18,004 bases of DNA from NCBI GenBank assembly GCA_000434775.1, contig FR895487.1, forward strand, positions 13,249-31,252, written 5' to 3'. Every line of letters starts with the position of its first letter. The stretch's first letter is position 1. The position numbers were made by a program, and so were the translations under genes. The DNA comes from Eggerthella sp. CAG:368. GTDB lineage: Bacteria > Actinomycetota > Coriobacteriia > Coriobacteriales > Eggerthellaceae. Below are positions 17,757-18,004 of this stretch, in pieces. The notes beneath the pieces were generated by a model. The model made no database searches and was not told where the DNA came from. It worked only from the letters and a program-made list of their open reading frames with translations.

Positions 17757-18004
17757 ATGTCTGACTACACTAAGCAGCCTCGTCGTAAGTATTGTCAGTT
17801 CTGCAAAGATCATGCAGAGTACATTGACTACAAAGACACTCAGATGCTGCGTAAATATGTAACCGATCGTGGGAAGATTAAGCCCCGCCGTGTAACCGGA
17901 GCTTGCACCCAGCATCAGCGCGACATTGCTAACGCTGTAAAGCGCGCACGCGAAATGGCTTTGATGCCTTACGCTGTGCCAGCAGTTAGTGGTCGCGGTG
18001 ACCG
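17757..18004 (+). CDS. rpsR: 30S ribosomal protein S18 (3' partial)
   Basis: The frame starts at ATG 17757, after AAAGAGG at 17745-17751, and runs off the window end after 82 full codons. The sequence '[19 protein letters not shown]' and '[18 protein letters not shown]' is typical of S18, which pairs with S6 on 16S rRNA. Cys13, Cys16, Cys50 and His53 form a CxxC...CxxH zinc ribbon, the zinc-binding (C+) form. Most of the usual S18 length is already present, so only a short C-terminal extension is probably missing. It was recognised by direct translation. Confidence 0.95.
   Translation, partial: MSDYTKQPRRKYCQFCKDHAEYIDYKDTQMLRKYVTDRGKIKPRRVTGACTQHQRDIANAVKRAREMALMPYAVPAVSGRGD

Overview
This window is a chromosomal replication-origin region from a low-GC bacterium (about 40% GC by eye). 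The order dnaA-dnaN-recF-DUF721/dciA-gyrB-gyrA, followed by tRNA-Ile(GAU) and tRNA-Ala(UGC), matches the actinobacterial origin layout; Mycobacterium has ileT and alaT just after gyrA. The low GC, tRNA genes with encoded CCA, and strong Shine-Dalgarno sites suggest a Coriobacteriia-type actinobacterium, perhaps related to Atopobium or Fannyhessea. That placement is inference; no 16S rRNA is present.

Layout. (1) 1-761: the 3' part of a GHKL-type ATPase with a C-terminal winged-helix-like domain, running into dnaA on the same strand. (2) 825-2396 dnaA, then a 341-bp AT-rich non-coding stretch that is the best oriC candidate (back-to-back DnaA boxes, then DnaA-trio-like repeats), then dnaN, recF and a DciA-like gene. 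(3) gyrB, which needs a TTG start downstream of its promoter, and gyrA, closed by a strong hairpin. (4) A convergent DUF151 bifunctional nuclease gene on the minus strand. (5) tRNA-Ile and tRNA-Ala, each followed by its own hairpin, then typA. (6) A PrsA/SurA-like foldase lipoprotein and a lone ABC ATPase. (7) Two tRNA-Ser genes (GGA and CGA), each followed by a terminator. (8) An unrecognised acidic 163-aa protein preceded by a stem-loop. (9) A gene-free stretch of nearly 500 bp ending in a structured rpsF leader, then rpsF-ssb-rpsR, with rpsR cut by the window end.

The genes serve chromosome initiation (DnaA, DciA-like), replication and repair (beta clamp, RecF, SSB), supercoiling (gyrase), translation (tRNAs, TypA, S6, S18) and envelope protein folding. 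Almost everything is core housekeeping. I see no mobile element, CRISPR array, defence island or biosynthetic cluster. The parts worth a second look are the putative oriC, the ATPase/winged-helix protein beside dnaA, the one-residue-shorter DnaA DNA-binding signature, the rpsF leader RNA, and the unknown protein with its upstream hairpin.
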